A DNA stretch of 64,000 nt. Source: Saccharothrix ecbatanensis. GTDB taxonomy: Bacteria > Actinomycetota > Actinomycetes > Mycobacteriales > Pseudonocardiaceae. The notes below the pieces were generated by a model. That model was given only the letters and a program-made list of their open reading frames with translations. It made no database searches and had not been told where the DNA came from. This document shows positions 56,698 to 64,000 of this stretch, piece after piece. The stretch is taken from contig NZ_JACHMO010000001.1 of the NCBI RefSeq assembly GCF_014205015.1, positions 1,488,001 through 1,552,000 of the forward strand, read 5' to 3'. Numbering within the stretch: position 1 is the stretch's first letter; every line of letters begins with the position of its first letter. Both the position numbers and the translations under genes were made by a program.

Positions 56698-58068
56698 CTA
56701 CGAGGTGGGGTCCGGAGGTGGGGGCGGGGTCGTTGTGTCCGTCGTGGTCGGCGGTGTGGTGGTGGTTGGAGCTGGTGTGGTGGTGGGAGGGGTCTTGGGC
56801 TTGACCAGGATCACGGCGTCCCCTGCCGCCACGTTCATCGTTGCCGGTGCGGCGCCTCCTCCGTCGAAGTTCACCAGGCCCTCCGGCGGCGTCACCGAGG
56901 CGTCCTTCCCAGTCGGGTTCACCGCCACGTACCCGCCGGTGAACCGCCGGTCCCACACGCCGGACGGCAGCCGGTTCGCCGTCTCGGTCGCCTCACCCAG
57001 CGCGGAGTCCTGGTAACGCGACCAGTCAGGGTTGCGGTAGTCGTGGGTCATCGCCCCCGACCAGCAGGTGAACGGGCCGGCCAGCAGCGCTGCGGTGGCA
57101 TACCCGACCCGTTGCTCCCGATCGCCCTTGGTCCGTGTGATCAGCAAGAGCCACGACTCGCCGAGCGCGGCCTGTGAGCGCAGTTCCTTCCACTCGTTGC
57201 CCTTGAAGGTGAGAAGTTCACCCGTACCGGTGTCACGGAGTCCGAAGTTCTCCTCCATCGCGCCGTCGTACCGCGAGTGCGCCGCCCACCGACCGGCCGT
57301 GAGGTGGGACTCGGACACGTTCGGGATGAGGATCTTCCCAGCTTGGTGCAGGGCGTCACCGGCGGTGGTGAGGAACTTGTCCATGCCGTCGCGGATGATC
57401 CGGTCCGACTCGGCCGCGTTCGCCGCGCCCTTGAGCACCGCGGACGAGTAGTGCTTCAACGTGCTGAAGTCGTTGTCCGCCAGCACACCGTCCCAGCCCT
57501 CGCGCACCACCTCGGCGGTGACCGCGTCGCTCCACGCCTTCTGATAACCCGGTTCCCACACCGTCATCTGCCAGTGCTTCGGGTAGCTCTTCCACTCGAT
57601 GCGCGAGCCCGACGTGTCCACCGCGAACCACTGCGGGCTCTCCCGCTGGGCCTTGAAGTAGCCGATCCCGGTGGGCAGCAGCGGCGCGTCCTGGTCGCCC
57701 TCCACCGCACCGGGGTAGTTGCGCGCGCTGGCGAAATCCTTGTACACCAGCACTTTGATCTGCGGGTTGAGCTGCTTGAGCCGCCGCAGCGACACCGTCT
57801 CGGTCGCGTTGAGCACCACCAGGCTGTAGTGCCGCGCCGCGAACGTTATGTCGTCGGGCGTCGGCGGCTCGCCGATGCCGTACCACCAGCCGCACGGCGC
57901 CAGCGGCTTCGGCAGCGGTCCGAGCGGGCTGACGGGCGGCACGAACTTGGTCGCGGACGCGTCGACGGCGGTGCACGCCGCGCTCGGCAGCACGAACACG
58001 GCGGCGCACAGCAGGCCGAGCACTCGACCGCCAAGGCCATGTCGTCGGTTCAGTGATTCCTTCGGCAC
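56698..58068 (-). CDS. Secreted GHL15-like putative glycosyl hydrolase with Thr/Pro-rich tail
   Basis: 456 residues. A signal peptide (VLGLLCAAVFVLPSAAC) ends in a possible lipobox Cys. The mature part is a TIM-barrel-like domain: CGWWYGIGEPPTPDDITFAARHYSLVVLNATETVSLRRLKQLNPQIKVLVYKDFASAR, then WDGVLADNDFSTLKHYSS (Asp-rich, as in the catalytic strand) and GAMEENFGLRD (Glu), matching hypothetical glycosyl hydrolase family 15 (GHL15). A Thr/Pro-rich linker (PTTTPAPTTTTPPTTTDTTT) ends the protein, as for wall-spanning anchors. It may trim or release the exopolysaccharide outside the cell. It overlaps the sugar-transferase gene by 19 bp. Confidence 0.75.
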   Translation of the reverse strand: MPKESLNRRHGLGGRVLGLLCAAVFVLPSAACTAVDASATKFVPPVSPLGPLPKPLAPCGWWYGIGEPPTPDDITFAARHYSLVVLNATETVSLRRLKQLNPQIKVLVYKDFASARNYPGAVEGDQDAPLLPTGIGYFKAQRESPQWFAVDTSGSRIEWKSYPKHWQMTVWEPGYQKAWSDAVTAEVVREGWDGVLADNDFSTLKHYSSAVLKGAANAAESDRIIRDGMDKFLTTAGDALHQAGKILIPNVSESHLTAGRWAAHSRYDGAMEENFGLRDTGTGELLTFKGNEWKELRSQAALGESWLLLITRTKGDREQRVGYATAALLAGPFTCWSGAMTHDYRNPDWSRYQDSALGEATETANRLPSGVWDRRFTGGYVAVNPTGKDASVTPPEGLVNFDGGGAAPATMNVAAGDAVILVKPKTPPTTTPAPTTTTPPTTTDTTTPPPPPDPTS

Positions 58069-59456
58069 AACAGCTCACCCACCGTCTGCAACAGGATTTT
58101 GACGTCCAGCCACAACGACCAGTTGGCTATGTAGTAGTTGTCATATCGAGACCTGTCGACAATCGACGTGTCACCCCGCAGCCCGTGCACCTGCGCGAGT
58201 CCGGTGAGTCCCGTCGGAACCCGGTGCCTGGCCCAGTACAGCTCGTGGATAGCCGAAAACTCGCGGACGAAACCCGGGCGTTCGGGACGCGGTCCGACGA
58301 TGGACATGTCGCCTCGGAGGATGTTCCACAACTGGGGGAGTTCGTCCAACGAACTGCCACGAAGGAATCGTCCGACTGGTCCGACCCGGCGATCTCCTAC
58401 CACCGACCAGGTGACTTGGGAATCGTCTTCGCCGTTCATTCTCACGCTGCGCAGTTTGTAGAGCACGAACGGCTGATCGTCCATCCCGACCCGGACCTGG
58501 CGGAAGATCACCGGCCGGCCGCTCTCCAGCAGCACGGCCAGCGCGCACAGCGCGATCACCGGCGCGAGCACGACCAGCGCCACGGCGGCCAGCAGCACGT
58601 CCATGCCGCGCTTGACCCACCAGCTCGGCCTGCTGGTCGGCGCGGTGCCGAGCCGCATCAGCGGGTAGCTGCGCAGCCGTTCGATGTCCGGCCCGTCCTG
58701 GTACAGCTCGAACATCCGGGGCACGACGAGCGTGGTGCAGCCCAGTCGGTGCGCCGTGATCGCGGAGTCGACCACGGAAGACTCGCGGGCGTGGGAGAAC
58801 GCCAGCACCACCGTGCCGACACCCAATCGGGTGATCGCGTCGCCCAGGTCCTCGTCCAGCAGGTCCACCGGCAGGGCGGAGCGGTCGAGGGCGGGCTCCG
58901 GGTCGACGAACCCGACCGGGCGCAGGCCGAACTCCGGGTGCGCGATCATCGCGCCGACGAGGTCGACCCCGACCTTCCCGGCGCCGACCACGATCGTGCG
59001 GTCGCAGCGGTGGAACTTGCGGCGGCACCAGCGGCCGAAGGCGAACACGCCGAGCCGGGACGGTTCGCTCAGCGCGGCGAAGGCCAGCACCGACCACTGG
59101 GCTGTCGCGGTCGCCTCCGGTGGGGCTTGGCCGAGCAATCCGACCAGGGTGACCAGGGCGAACGCCACGGCCGTCGCGCCAACCGAGCGCGGCAGGTCGT
59201 GGAACCACGAGAGCCACAGACGCCGGCGGTAGAGGCGGCACGCGGCCCGCATGCCGAGCAGTGACGCCGCGACCACCGCCGTCCACCCCGCGTCCGGCGC
59301 GAACCGAGTGGCCACCGCGGCCACCGCCGTCACGTCGACCGCGACCAGTAGCACCGCCACCGCGTTCACCCGTCGGAGGAGGTCCGGCCGTGACACCGCC
59401 CGCGCCCTAGGGTGCCGCCACCGCGACTCCAGCGGCGAGGTCGTCGCCGATCCCAC
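58050..59456 (-). CDS. Polyprenyl glycosylphosphotransferase (WcaJ/CpsE-type initiating sugar transferase)
   Basis: 468 residues from GTG at 59456 (GAGG 8 bases upstream); GTG at 59465 is an alternative, and the longer open frame is noncoding spacer. Four N-terminal helices (VNAVAVLLVAVDVTAV, WTAVVAASLLGM and others) precede a CoA-binding-like Rossmann part (RTIVVGAGKVGVDLVGAMIA). The catalytic domain has KRGMDVLLAAVALVVLAPVIALCAL, FRQVRVGMDDQPFVLYKLRSV, and SLDELPQLWNILRGDMSIVGPRPERPGFV, then RHRVPTGLTGLAQVHG. It transfers a sugar-1-phosphate from UDP-sugar to undecaprenyl phosphate, the first step of the repeat unit. Confidence 0.94.
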   Translation of the reverse strand: MGSATTSPLESRWRHPRARAVSRPDLLRRVNAVAVLLVAVDVTAVAAVATRFAPDAGWTAVVAASLLGMRAACRLYRRRLWLSWFHDLPRSVGATAVAFALVTLVGLLGQAPPEATATAQWSVLAFAALSEPSRLGVFAFGRWCRRKFHRCDRTIVVGAGKVGVDLVGAMIAHPEFGLRPVGFVDPEPALDRSALPVDLLDEDLGDAITRLGVGTVVLAFSHARESSVVDSAITAHRLGCTTLVVPRMFELYQDGPDIERLRSYPLMRLGTAPTSRPSWWVKRGMDVLLAAVALVVLAPVIALCALAVLLESGRPVIFRQVRVGMDDQPFVLYKLRSVRMNGEDDSQVTWSVVGDRRVGPVGRFLRGSSLDELPQLWNILRGDMSIVGPRPERPGFVREFSAIHELYWARHRVPTGLTGLAQVHGLRGDTSIVDRSRYDNYYIANWSLWLDVKILLQTVGELLCRRNH

Positions 59457-59785
59457 CCCGTTCACCTCGGACCGCCCTTGCCAGGGCCCGAGCTCGTCCC
59501 GTCCACGCCACACCACATTCGGACGACGTCCTTCCCAACCGCGAACTCGATTTTGGTCACCCGTTCGAGACCATTCGAACGGGAATCTCCGGGTACTTCG
59601 TGTGCACTTAGAGTGATTACTCGGCGTCCCTTCACTCTTTCGGTAAACGCTGTTCCTCTTTCCGGTGATCTTCAGGCCCGTTCTTCGTGTGAATTCATCC
59701 TGCCGTGCAACCAGATACCGTCGGGGGTGGTCGAATCTAGTCCCGGTGCGCAGGCGAATAATTCTGGCCCGCCATCCACCATCCA
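59457..59785. other. 329-bp divergent intergenic region
   Basis: This spacer is less GC-rich than its surroundings and separates the sugar transferase (minus) and GT2 (plus) genes. It holds the inverted repeat described separately and several T-rich stretches (CACTCTTTCGGTAAACG, CCTCTTTCCGGTG). No ORF with the codon pattern of a gene is seen. Confidence 0.55.
59560..59583. promoter_or_regulatory. Perfect 9-bp inverted repeat, candidate EPS operator
   Basis: CCCGTTCGA (59560-59568) and TCGAACGGG (59575-59583) with a 6-bp spacer lie in the divergent promoter region between the initiating sugar transferase and the GT2 gene. It is a candidate binding site for a dimeric regulator of EPS genes; no regulator gene is next to it. 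Confidence 0.45.
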
Positions 59786-60628
59786 GTGAAATGGGGTCCA
59801 TTGACCGTCGACGAAGGCGCACTGCGCACAGCTTCGGAACAGGGCGGACCGGCCCTTTCCGGCAGCAAGCGCACCCACGCCCGAGCCCACATCGTGCTGC
59901 CCGCCTACAACGAGGCCGCCTCCCTGCCGCCACTGCTGCGTCGGCTCGCGGAGGTCGCGCTCACCGAACAGCTCACCGCCTGGGTCGTGGACGACGGCTC
60001 GTCCGACGGCACCGCCGAGGTCGCCATCGCCGGGGTGCCGGGCCTCGACGTCCGGCTGGTCAGCCACGCGGTCAACCTCGGCCTCGGCCAGGCCGTCCAA
60101 TCAGGGCTGCGCGCCGTGCTGGCCGAAGCGGGCGAGGAGGACGTGGTCGTCGTGATGGACGCCGACGACACCCACGACCCGAGCATGATCCGGCAGCTGG
60201 AGAGCGAGATCGCGGCGGGCGCGGACGTGGTGATCTGCTCCCGGTTCGTGGCCGGCGGGGACGACGCGACCGCTCCCGCGCTGCGCCGGCTGCTGTCGCG
60301 GGGCGCCGCGGTGCTGTTCCGCCGCGTGCTCCGGGTGGAGGGCGTCCGCGACTTCACCAGCGGCTTCCGCGCCTACCGCGTCAGCCTGCTGACCCGTGCC
60401 GCGGACCACTGGGGCGAGCGGCTGATCGAGGAACGCGGGTTCGCCTGCATGGTGGAGCTGCTGCTCAAGCTCCGGCACTGCCGGCCGGTGGTCACCGAGG
60501 TGCCGCTGACCCTGCGCTACGACCGCAAGCAGGGCCCGAGCAAGATCAGGATCGCGCGCACGGTCGGGCAGTACGTGAAGCTGCTGGTCCGCGACCGGCT
60601 CTCGCCCGCGCCGTACCGGGCGCTGTGA
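59786..60628 (+). CDS. GT2-family glycosyltransferase (DPM/ArnC-like)
   Basis: 280 residues from GTG at 59786; a TTG at 59801 is an alternative. The GT-A fold is clear: HIVLPAYNEAASLPPLLRRLAEVAL, AWVVDDGSSDGTAEVA, HAVNLGLGQAVQSGLRAVL, VVVMDADDTHDPSMIRQLESEIAAGADVVICSRFVAGG (the DAD metal site), RDFTSGFRAYRVSLL, and VPLTLRYDRKQGPSKIRI (polyprenol-type). No C-terminal membrane helix is present. Probably makes a polyprenyl-phosphate sugar or extends the repeat unit. It overlaps the FAD gene by 1 bp. Confidence 0.92.
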   Translation: MKWGPLTVDEGALRTASEQGGPALSGSKRTHARAHIVLPAYNEAASLPPLLRRLAEVALTEQLTAWVVDDGSSDGTAEVAIAGVPGLDVRLVSHAVNLGLGQAVQSGLRAVLAEAGEEDVVVVMDADDTHDPSMIRQLESEIAAGADVVICSRFVAGGDDATAPALRRLLSRGAAVLFRRVLRVEGVRDFTSGFRAYRVSLLTRAADHWGERLIEERGFACMVELLLKLRHCRPVVTEVPLTLRYDRKQGPSKIRIARTVGQYVKLLVRDRLSPAPYRAL

Positions 60629-61950
60629 TGGGGCCGGTGGGCCACGGGCACGTGGTGGTGGTCGGCGGTGGCATCTGCGGCCTGGCCACCGCCCACCGGC
60701 TGGTGCGCGAGGGCATCCCGGTGACGCTGCTGGAGGGCAGCGACCAGCTCGGCGGGCTCGGCACGTTCTTCCCGTGGCGCGACCGCTGGATCGAGCGGTT
60801 CTACCACTGCGTGATGCCGACCGACGACCACCTGCTCGGCCTCCTCGACGAACTCGGCCTGCGTGACTCGATCGGCTGGCGTCGCACCCGGATGGGCATG
60901 GTCGTGGACGGCCGGAGCTTCCCGTTCAACACGGCGCTGGACCTGCTCAGGTTCACCCCGCTGGGTGTGCTCGACCGGCTTCGGTTCGGCGTGGTCTCGT
61001 TGCTGCTGCGCCGGTTGGGGCGGGGCAAGGACCTGGACGGCACGCGCACCGAGGACTGGCTGCGCGGGCTCTACGGCGACCGGGTGTGGGAGCTGCTGCT
61101 GGCGCCGCTGTTCGGGGCGAAGTTCGGCGCGCGCTTCGGCGACGTGCCCGCGCTGTACCTGTGGCAGCGCCTGGGACGTGAAGGGGCCGTGTCGGTCCGC
61201 GGGTACCCGGAGGGCGGCTACCGGGCCGTCATCGACGCGTTGCGGGCGTCGATCGAGGACGGTGGCGGCGTGGTGCGGCTCGACGCGCCGGTGCGGCGGA
61301 TCGGGGTGGACGGCGGCGTGCGGATCGAGCTGGACGGCGGCGAGGTCGTGTCAGCGGAACGGGCGGTGTCGACGTTGCCGCTGCCGTTGTTGCGGCAGCT
61401 CGCGGACGACGACCTGGCCGCGCGGCTGCCCGAGGTGCGGCTGCCGTACCAGGGCGTGGTGAACGCGCTGTTCTTCCTGCGCCGACCGCTGTCCGGGCAC
61501 TACTGGACGCCCGTGGTGCGGTCCGGCGCCGAGTTCGACGGGCTGATCCAGATGACCCCGCTGGTGGGCGTGCGGCCCTACAGCGGGTGGCACCTGGTCT
61601 ACGCGATGCGGTACACCGACCGGGAGTCCCCGCTGTTCCGCGAGGACGACGCGGCGATCGCGGCGCGGTGGACGGCGCAGCTGCTGGAGCTGCACCCGTC
61701 GTTGCGCGCCGAGGACGTGGACGACGTGCGGGTGTTCAAGGCGCCGTTCGTGGAGCCGGTGTACCCGCTCGGGTACCTGGCCCGACGCCCGCCCGTGGTG
61801 GTCGACGGCACGCCGTTGCTGCTGGCGACCACCGCGCACGTCTACCCGGAGGTCACGAGCTGGAATTCGAGTGTGGGACTCGCGCGGCGGGTCGTCGGGA
61901 TGCTGGCGGAGGCACCACAGCGGGTTCCCGGCCAGGGGATTCCAAGCTGA
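60628..61950 (+). CDS. FAD-dependent amine-oxidase-like oxidoreductase (UDP-galactopyranose-mutase-like fold)
   Basis: 440 residues from ATG at 60628 (1-bp overlap). The FAD-binding start VVVVGGGICGLATAHRLVREGIPVTLLEGSDQLGGLG (GxGxxG then E) and GGYRAVIDALRASIEDGGGVVRLDAPVRRIGVDGG are typical of the NAD(P)-binding-8/amino oxidase family; FAPLFGAKFGARFGDVPALYLWQRL resembles desaturase/UGM-type proteins. In EPS clusters such enzymes often pair with a GT2 gene, as here, and may change sugar ring form or oxidise a sugar. Substrate unknown. The last 98 bp overlap the convergent epimerase gene. Confidence 0.88.
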   Translation: MGPVGHGHVVVVGGGICGLATAHRLVREGIPVTLLEGSDQLGGLGTFFPWRDRWIERFYHCVMPTDDHLLGLLDELGLRDSIGWRRTRMGMVVDGRSFPFNTALDLLRFTPLGVLDRLRFGVVSLLLRRLGRGKDLDGTRTEDWLRGLYGDRVWELLLAPLFGAKFGARFGDVPALYLWQRLGREGAVSVRGYPEGGYRAVIDALRASIEDGGGVVRLDAPVRRIGVDGGVRIELDGGEVVSAERAVSTLPLPLLRQLADDDLAARLPEVRLPYQGVVNALFFLRRPLSGHYWTPVVRSGAEFDGLIQMTPLVGVRPYSGWHLVYAMRYTDRESPLFREDDAAIAARWTAQLLELHPSLRAEDVDDVRVFKAPFVEPVYPLGYLARRPPVVVDGTPLLLATTAHVYPEVTSWNSSVGLARRVVGMLAEAPQRVPGQGIPS

Positions 61951-63076
61951 GGGCGCCGTGGACCGGCTCGCCGCCGACGAGGTGCCGCAGCGCGGCGGCG
62001 ATCCGGACCGACGGCGAGCCGGTGCCGTAAGGGGACGGGATCTGCTCCAGGCGTTCCCGGTGGCCGGGCACGTCTTCCAGCCACCGCAACACCTCCGTGC
62101 CCATCCTCGGGCCGGGTGGCACGAGGGTGCCGAACGTGCCCTCGATCTCCGGCCGCTCGGTGCTGCGGCGCACCACGACCACCGGCCGCTTGAGCACGCT
62201 CACCTCTTCCTGGATGCCGCCGGAGTCGGACACGACCACGGCGGCGCACCGGGCCAGCGCCAGGAACGCCGGGTACGCCTGCGGTTCCACCACCCTGAGC
62301 CGGATCAGCAGCGACGTCAGCCCGAAGCCCGACACCCGCTTGGCCGTGCGCGGGTGCAGCGGGAGCACCACCGGCAGCGGCAGCCGGTTCAGCTCGCGCA
62401 GGATCGTCTCCAGGGTGACCGGGTCGTCCACGTTCTCCGGCCGGTGGATCGTGGCGAGCACGTAGCCGTCGCGTTCGAGCCGGTGCGAGGCCAGGACCCC
62501 GGCCTCGGCGTCACGCCCCGGCAGCGCGGCGACGAGGGCTTCGACCACCGTGTTGCCGGTGATCGCGATCCGCTCCTCGGGGACGCTCTCGGCGAGCAGG
62601 TTGGTGCGGTTGAGCGGGGTCGGCGCGCAGCACAGGTCGGCGAGGTGGTCGATGGCCACCCGGTTGTGCTCCTCGGGCATCGCCCGGTCGAAGCTGCGCA
62701 GGCCCGCTTCGACGTGCACCAGCGGGACGTCGTTAGCGTTGGCCGCCAACGCCCCCGCGAGCGCGGACGTCGTGTCGCCCTGCACGATCACCGCCCGCGT
62801 CGGGTGCTGCGCCAGCACCTCGTCCACCGCCGCCACGGCCGCTCCCAGCTGCGCGCCACGGCGTCCGCCGCCCACGTTCAGCTCGTGGAACCGGCCCGGA
62901 CGGCCGATGTCCTGCCGGATCCGGTGGTACATCGCGGTGTCGTAGTGCTGTCCGGTGTAGACGACCGTCGCGTTCGTCCCGATCAGCCGGATCAGCGGAG
63001 CCAGCTTGATCAGCTCCGGCCTGGTGCCGCACACCATCGTCACGGCGCCGAGAACTCCCTGGTCGATCGGACCCAC
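61853..63076 (-). CDS. wecB: Non-hydrolysing UDP-N-acetylglucosamine 2-epimerase
   Basis: 407 residues. Conserved blocks: VTMVCGTRPELIKLAPLIR, VVYTGQHYDTAMYHRI, AVIVQGDTTSALAGALAA, VPLVHVEAGLRSFDRAMPEEHNRVAIDHLADLCCAPTPLNRTNL, ITGNTVVEAL, LATIHRPENVDDP, VLPLHPRTAKR, VVVSDSGGIQEEVSVLKRPVVVVRRSTERPE. It converts UDP-GlcNAc to UDP-ManNAc; no UDP-ManNAc dehydrogenase is in the window. The C-terminal ~35 residues (SLESPGREPAVVPP and on) lie beyond the usual end and are encoded antisense to the FAD gene, so their reality depends on this stop being correct. Confidence 0.94.
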   Translation of the reverse strand: MGPIDQGVLGAVTMVCGTRPELIKLAPLIRLIGTNATVVYTGQHYDTAMYHRIRQDIGRPGRFHELNVGGGRRGAQLGAAVAAVDEVLAQHPTRAVIVQGDTTSALAGALAANANDVPLVHVEAGLRSFDRAMPEEHNRVAIDHLADLCCAPTPLNRTNLLAESVPEERIAITGNTVVEALVAALPGRDAEAGVLASHRLERDGYVLATIHRPENVDDPVTLETILRELNRLPLPVVLPLHPRTAKRVSGFGLTSLLIRLRVVEPQAYPAFLALARCAAVVVSDSGGIQEEVSVLKRPVVVVRRSTERPEIEGTFGTLVPPGPRMGTEVLRWLEDVPGHRERLEQIPSPYGTGSPSVRIAAALRHLVGGEPVHGALSLESPGREPAVVPPPASRRPAARVPHSNSSS

Positions 63077-63308
63077 CTCCAGTAGCGGATGACGCGCGCC
63101 CGGGCGCGATCGCGGTGAAGGCTAGGGCCAGCCCGCCCGATTTCCCTTGTACCTCAGTCGATCGAGTGAACTTGGCGCGTGATGTCCCGGTGGTGCCGGG
63201 GTACTTGAGTAGGTTCTTCCGTGGATCTCTCCGGCATTCGCCGACGTCGCCCGACGACCGCACGCGAACTGCGCGGACGCGCACGACAAATCAGACGGAA
63301 AGAGGACA

Positions 63309-64000
63309 ATGGTGCGGAGATACGTGGCCCTGGTCGGCACGGCGGTGCTCGTGGCCGTGTCGGTGGGGCCGTCGCACGCGGCCGCGGGGGACATGGCTCT
63401 GCTGCCCGATCTCCGGCAGGCGCCGGTGGGGTGCGCGGGCGGCCACACGGTCAGCCCGTCGCGGTGCGTCGACTGGGACGTGTGCCTGGTCGCCGACCCG
63501 TCCGCGCCGAGCGGGCCCTGCGTGACGGGCGTTCCGGCCGGCGCGGTCCGGTTACGCTTCACCTCGGCGGTGGAGAACATCGGCGACGGCCCGCTGCTGG
63601 TCTACGGCACGCGCAGCGACACCGGTCAGCCGCGGATGACGTCGAGGCAGGCCTTCCAGTCCGCTGTGGACGGTTCGATCCCGGCGTCGTACGAGCAGGC
63701 GCAGCACGCGTTGCCGGCGGCGATGTACTACGAGCACGCCCAGGCGCACCAGCACTGGCACATGCTCGACTTCGAGCACTTCCAGCTCCGCACCCCGTCG
63801 GGGACCACGGTGGTCACCGACCGCAAGAACGGCTTCTGCCTGGGCGATCGCTACCGGACGGTAGGCCGGCTGCCGAACCGGCCGGCCGACGACGGCAGCC
63901 CGGCCGCGGAGTTGGCGAAGGTGCTCTGGGCGAACCGGTGCGGCCACCACGCGCCGGAGGCGTTGAGCACGGTGCAGGGCATCTCGGTCGGCTACGGGGA
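63309..64000 (+). CDS. Secreted lysyl-oxidase-family protein (partial, runs off window)
   Basis: 230 residues are seen from ATG at 63309; the 3' end is outside the window. A Sec signal (VRRYVALVGTAVLVAVSVGPSHAAA) is followed by DMALLPDLRQAPVG, VENIGDGPLLVYGTR and the copper-binding block AQAHQHWHMLDFEHFQL, in which His147, His149 and His151 form the H-x-H-x-H lysyl oxidase signature (W-x-x-H-x-H-W-H type). Bacterial lysyl-oxidase-like proteins (PF01186) are found in actinomycetes; they could oxidise peptidyl lysine or amines outside the cell. It is divergent from the epimerase gene across a 232-bp spacer. The full set of catalytic residues cannot be checked. Confidence 0.85.
   Translation, partial: MVRRYVALVGTAVLVAVSVGPSHAAAGDMALLPDLRQAPVGCAGGHTVSPSRCVDWDVCLVADPSAPSGPCVTGVPAGAVRLRFTSAVENIGDGPLLVYGTRSDTGQPRMTSRQAFQSAVDGSIPASYEQAQHALPAAMYYEHAQAHQHWHMLDFEHFQLRTPSGTTVVTDRKNGFCLGDRYRTVGRLPNRPADDGSPAAELAKVLWANRCGHHAPEALSTVQGISVGYG

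Noticed and set aside
61871..63085. 404-codon plus-strand frame antisense to the epimerase
   Set aside because: Shadow; the epimerase blocks on the minus strand are unmistakable.
1..64000. CRISPR array, tRNA or rRNA genes
   Set aside because: No regularly spaced repeats and no recognisable tRNA or rRNA segments were seen on reading.

Overview
The window is high-GC actinobacterial DNA. Gene content (Tat-exported hydrolases, ESX-associated small proteins, ROK, LacI and TetR regulators, a PknB-type kinase, many GTG starts, frequent 4-bp start/stop overlaps) points to a filamentous soil actinomycete, most likely Pseudonocardiaceae (Saccharothrix/Lentzea/Actinosynnema-like). That placement is inference from style and gene families; no marker gene such as rRNA is present. 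I see no rRNA, tRNA or CRISPR array.

Region 1 (1-13.5 kb): an MFS efflux fragment, a DUF2264 protein, a VOC protein, an NfeD/SPFH membrane pair, a CPA1-type antiporter, a crystallin-J1-like/SMI1 fusion with a likely frameshift, a two-subunit molybdenum hydroxylase, and a DeoR-HTH/LacI-sensor hybrid regulator. The regulator is divergent from a secreted GH30 glycanase and a secreted BNR-propeller protein. A phased direct repeat, GATCG-N5-GATCG, occurs twice before the DUF2264 gene and once between the regulator and GH30. Together these suggest a small regulon for plant type II arabinogalactan.

Region 2 (13.5-26 kb): a minus-strand set (SLT lytic transglycosylase, FGE-fold protein, APH(6)-type kinase, GT1 glycosyltransferase), then a ROK regulator followed by an RbsA/RbsC/RbsB-type sugar ABC importer with a Gfo/Idh/MocA oxidoreductase and a sugar isomerase. 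This is a complete uptake and catabolic unit for an unidentified sugar or cyclitol.

Region 3 (26-38.6 kb): a TetR regulator with twin operators beside a DUF4267 protein, a TrmO-like protein, a four-gene ESX-associated cassette, a divergent P450/CoA-transferase pair, a Ser/Thr kinase, a GNAT remnant, a membrane M28 peptidase, an LRV-repeat protein and a methyltransferase.

Region 4 (38.6-46.6 kb): an intact TnpB-only IS200/IS605-type element with its omega-RNA end, then an intracellular glycosidase/mannonate dehydratase/DHFR-like operon under a divergent LacI regulator, a sirtuin and a methyltransferase.

Region 5 (46.8-64 kb): an exopolysaccharide locus. Nine overlapping plus-strand genes encode a DMT-type membrane protein, deacetylase, Wzy-like polymerase, three GT4 enzymes, a Wzz-like co-polymerase, a GT87 enzyme and a Wzx-like flippase. 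Around them lie a GHL15-like secreted hydrolase, a WcaJ-type initiating sugar transferase, a GT2/FAD-oxidoreductase pair, UDP-GlcNAc 2-epimerase and a secreted lysyl-oxidase-family protein running off the right edge.
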